The notes below the pieces were generated by a model. It worked only from the letters and a program-made list of their open reading frames with translations, searched no databases and was not told the origin of the DNA. 44,188 bases of DNA from Candidatus Effluviviaceae Genus I sp. (GTDB lineage Bacteria > Joyebacterota > Joyebacteria > Joyebacterales > Joyebacteraceae), in assembly GCA_016867725.1 (NCBI GenBank), contig VGIX01000015.1:1-44188 (forward strand). The letters are read 5' to 3'. Positions 42,442-44,188 of this stretch are shown one piece after another. The translations under genes and the position numbers were made by a program. Every line of letters begins with the position of its first letter. Within the stretch, counting starts at the first letter, position 1.

Positions 42442-44154
42442 ATGAACCGCGTCTTGAGCGCAGCCCGCGCCGCGGTGGCTGCCGCAGTGTCCCTGGTCTT
42501 CCTCGTTTCGGTTGCTCCCGCGGCCGTCATCCGCATCCCCTCCGACGAGCCCACTATCGCCGCCGGCATCGCGGCCGCTTCGGCCGGCGACACGCTCCTT
42601 CTTGCGGACGGCTCGCACGACGAGCATGGTCTCGTGGTTGACAAGCCGCTCACCATCGCGGGCGAGTCGGGGAGCCCGGGCAGCGCCAGCATCAACGGGC
42701 AGCTTGCCGGACGCATCTTCGACGTCGAGAACGCGAACGGCGTGGTGTTCTCGGGCCTCACGTTCCTGCTCGGTCACAGCGACTGGGGGGGGGCGGTGTA
42801 CTCGGACAGCTCGGACGTCACGTTCGACTACTGCGTGTTCCACTTGAACAGCGTCACGATGCACGGCGGCGCGGTCTTCTACAACGGAGGGACCGGGACG
42901 TTCACTGACTGCAGCTTCGTCGCCAACGACGCCGAGATCGCCGGCGGCGGCATCGTGCTCAGCGGGGCGGGAGGGACCTTCACGGGCTGCTACTTCGGAG
43001 AGAATGAGGCCTGGTGGGGCGGCGGGGTCTGCGCCTACCACCCGGGGGCGGCGCCCGTCTTCAGCGCATGCGTCTTCCAGGGGAACCGGGCGGTCTCGCC
43101 GCCGGGCAACGAGCCGTACGGTGGAGGCGTCTACTGCTGGGACCACGCGGCCCCGACGTTCTCCCACTGCGACTTCATCGAGAACACCTCCGGGCATGGC
43201 GGAGCCGGCCTCATGTCGGACCAGGAGTGCCAGATCTTCCTCGACCACTGCACGTTCCAGGGGAACTCGGCCGTCGTGGGCGCCGGCCTCGAGACGTGGT
43301 GGACCCGCGGCGGCAGCGTGACCAACTGCGAGTTCACGGGGAACACGGCCAGCGAGCACGGGGGCGGTGTGCTCTACGAGCAGAGCCAGGGCGTCGTGTT
43401 CGCGGGCTGCACGTTCACCGATAACGAGGCGGGGATAGCGGGCGGGGCCTTCAATCTGACCGCGGCGACACCCGGGCCGAGCGACTGCACGTTCACCGGC
43501 AACTCCGCGACGTACGGCGGCGGGGTTGCCATGTCGCACAGCGTGGCGCCCACCCTGGCGGACTGCACCTTCACCGGGAACTCGGCGTCCATAGGGGGCG
43601 CTGTCGCCGTGGACTCGTGCGCCAGCCCTGCGGTGGCCGGTTGCACGATCGCGGAGAACACGGCGGCGTACGGCGGCGCCATCGCGTTCGCCGGCTGTTC
43701 GACGCCGTCGGTGAGCGGGAGCACGCTCGTTCTGAACGGCGCGACGATCGGCGGCGCCGGCATCGCGGCGTGGACCGGCACGACGGTCTCGGTGTCTCGG
43801 ACGATCATCGGATTCAGCACCGTCGGAGAGGCGGCCGCGAGCGACGGCTGTCCCGTGAGCTGCACGGCCACGGCGATCTACGGGAACGCGGGCGGCGACT
43901 GGACGGGCATCATCGCCGGGCAGGAAGCCGGGAACCACAACGTGGCGACCGACCCGCTCTTCTGCGGCGTCCTCGCGGGCGATCACACGCTGTGCGAGGA
44001 CTCCCCATGCCTGCCGGAGAACAACGGTGCGGGCGTGCTCATCGGGGCGCACGAGGACGGTTGCCCGGGGCCGTGCGGCGCGCCCGTTGAGGCGACGAGC
44101 TGGGGGAGCATCAAGGCGATGTACAGACGCGACAGCGAGAGGAGGGGACGATGA
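42442..44154 (+). CDS. Secreted right-handed beta-helix protein (polymorphic-membrane-protein-like repeats) with C-terminal WG/K tag
   Basis: 570 aa with an AGGAGG site and signal peptide (residues 1-27). The mature part begins VIRIPSDEPTIAAGIAAASA, the entry strand of beta-helix proteins. Many repeats of the type C-x-F-x-G-N-x-A-x-x-G-G-[GA] follow (GCTFTDNEAGIAGGAFN, DCTFTGNSATYGGGVAM, DCTFTGNSASIGGAVAV), as in chlamydial-type Pmp passengers. It ends NNGAGVLIGAHEDGCPGPCG, then the tag PVEATSWGSIKAMYRR and a short basic tail. No lyase active site was seen. It is 10 nt past cysE, but its product is unrelated to cysteine synthesis. Its stop overlaps the next start as ATGA. Confidence 0.88.
   Translation: MNRVLSAARAAVAAAVSLVFLVSVAPAAVIRIPSDEPTIAAGIAAASAGDTLLLADGSHDEHGLVVDKPLTIAGESGSPGSASINGQLAGRIFDVENANGVVFSGLTFLLGHSDWGGAVYSDSSDVTFDYCVFHLNSVTMHGGAVFYNGGTGTFTDCSFVANDAEIAGGGIVLSGAGGTFTGCYFGENEAWWGGGVCAYHPGAAPVFSACVFQGNRAVSPPGNEPYGGGVYCWDHAAPTFSHCDFIENTSGHGGAGLMSDQECQIFLDHCTFQGNSAVVGAGLETWWTRGGSVTNCEFTGNTASEHGGGVLYEQSQGVVFAGCTFTDNEAGIAGGAFNLTAATPGPSDCTFTGNSATYGGGVAMSHSVAPTLADCTFTGNSASIGGAVAVDSCASPAVAGCTIAENTAAYGGAIAFAGCSTPSVSGSTLVLNGATIGGAGIAAWTGTTVSVSRTIIGFSTVGEAAASDGCPVSCTATAIYGNAGGDWTGIIAGQEAGNHNVATDPLFCGVLAGDHTLCEDSPCLPENNGAGVLIGAHEDGCPGPCGAPVEATSWGSIKAMYRRDSERRGR
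44083..44130 (+). other. C-terminal WG/K tag, copy 3
   Basis: Encodes PVEATSWGSIKAMYRR. Unlike copies 1 and 2 it is followed by eight further residues (DSERRGR plus stop region), and a cysteine lies just upstream (PCGAPV). Confidence 0.7.
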
Positions 44155-44188
44155 AGCTCTTCGCGATCGTCATCTCGGTGCTGGGTCT
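44151..44188 (+). CDS. Start of an exported protein (partial)
   Basis: ATG overlapping the preceding stop (ATGA), with GAGGAGGGG upstream. Only twelve codons are visible (MKLFAIVISVLG), which look like the beginning of a signal peptide. Nothing can be said about function. Confidence 0.6.
   Translation, partial: MKLFAIVISVLG

Overview
This window is a high-GC bacterial chromosome segment with dense coding, many ATGA/GTGA overlaps and strong GGAGG-type ribosome binding sites. The organism is diderm: there are porins, a TonB receptor, many lipobox proteins, and C-terminal FlgD-Ig/type-IX-like tails on secreted proteins. With the GEVED and beta-helix secreted proteins and an archaeal-like UbiA prenyltransferase, this suggests an uncultured FCB-superphylum lineage (for example Eisenbacteria, Krumholzibacteriota or Latescibacterota). 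That placement is an inference; there is no rRNA in the window. No mobile elements, CRISPR arrays or tRNAs were seen.

Layout. 1-336 (-): MscL mechanosensitive channel. 565-5730 (+): PAS histidine kinase, single-domain response regulator, ten-TPR protein, Wzi-like outer-membrane barrel and UbiA (DGGGP-synthase-like). 5750-12439 (+): UppP, an exported DUF4139 protein, RodZ, UvrB, NadC and CoaX. 12464-14561: CIRCE-controlled groES-groEL. 14825-16018: OprP-like porin. 16140-16754 (-): small secreted protein with a C-terminal PV-x3-TWG-x-IK tag. 16931-20820 (+): secreted GH57 glycosidase with a starch-binding-like module and FlgD-Ig tail, then an exported unknown. 20845-22422 (-): GH-A-type lipoprotein and YHS lipoprotein. 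22746-26231 (+): ATP-dependent PEP carboxykinase and a TonB-dependent receptor. 26165-26554 (-): four-helix membrane protein overlapping the receptor gene tail to tail. 26801-30175 (+): LpoB-like lipoprotein, beta-helix protein and COG3014-like lipoprotein. 30297-31127 (-): YfaP-like lipoprotein. 31409-37931 (+): six-gene one-carbon operon (unknown protein, divergent PanB, MetV, MetF, short MetH, Fe-S protein). 38160-40406: secreted duplicated-module protein with GEVED domain and FlgD-Ig tail. 40546-42431: cysK-cysE. 42442-44154: second beta-helix protein with the WG tag, overlapping the start of another exported protein at the right edge.

How the genes work together. The one-carbon operon links methylene-THF, methyl-THF, a corrinoid methyltransferase and an iron-sulfur protein. 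Its PanB-like enzyme keeps the catalytic residues but has altered signature loops, so it may use another substrate. cysK-cysE lies downstream and would make cysteine, tying sulfur amino-acid synthesis to the methionine-type methyltransferase. The envelope genes (UppP, RodZ, LpoB, COG3014-like, MscL) concern wall growth and turgor.

The most original signal is a short C-terminal motif, P-V-x3-[TS]-W-G-x-[IV]-K-[SA]-[ILM]-[FY]-[RK], on three exported proteins of at least two unrelated architectures. Two other exported proteins carry FlgD-Ig tails instead. This suggests two C-terminal targeting or anchoring signals in one organism. Promoters can be read as TTGnnn-17/18-near-TAnnnT at many gene starts, several with a perfect TTGACA.
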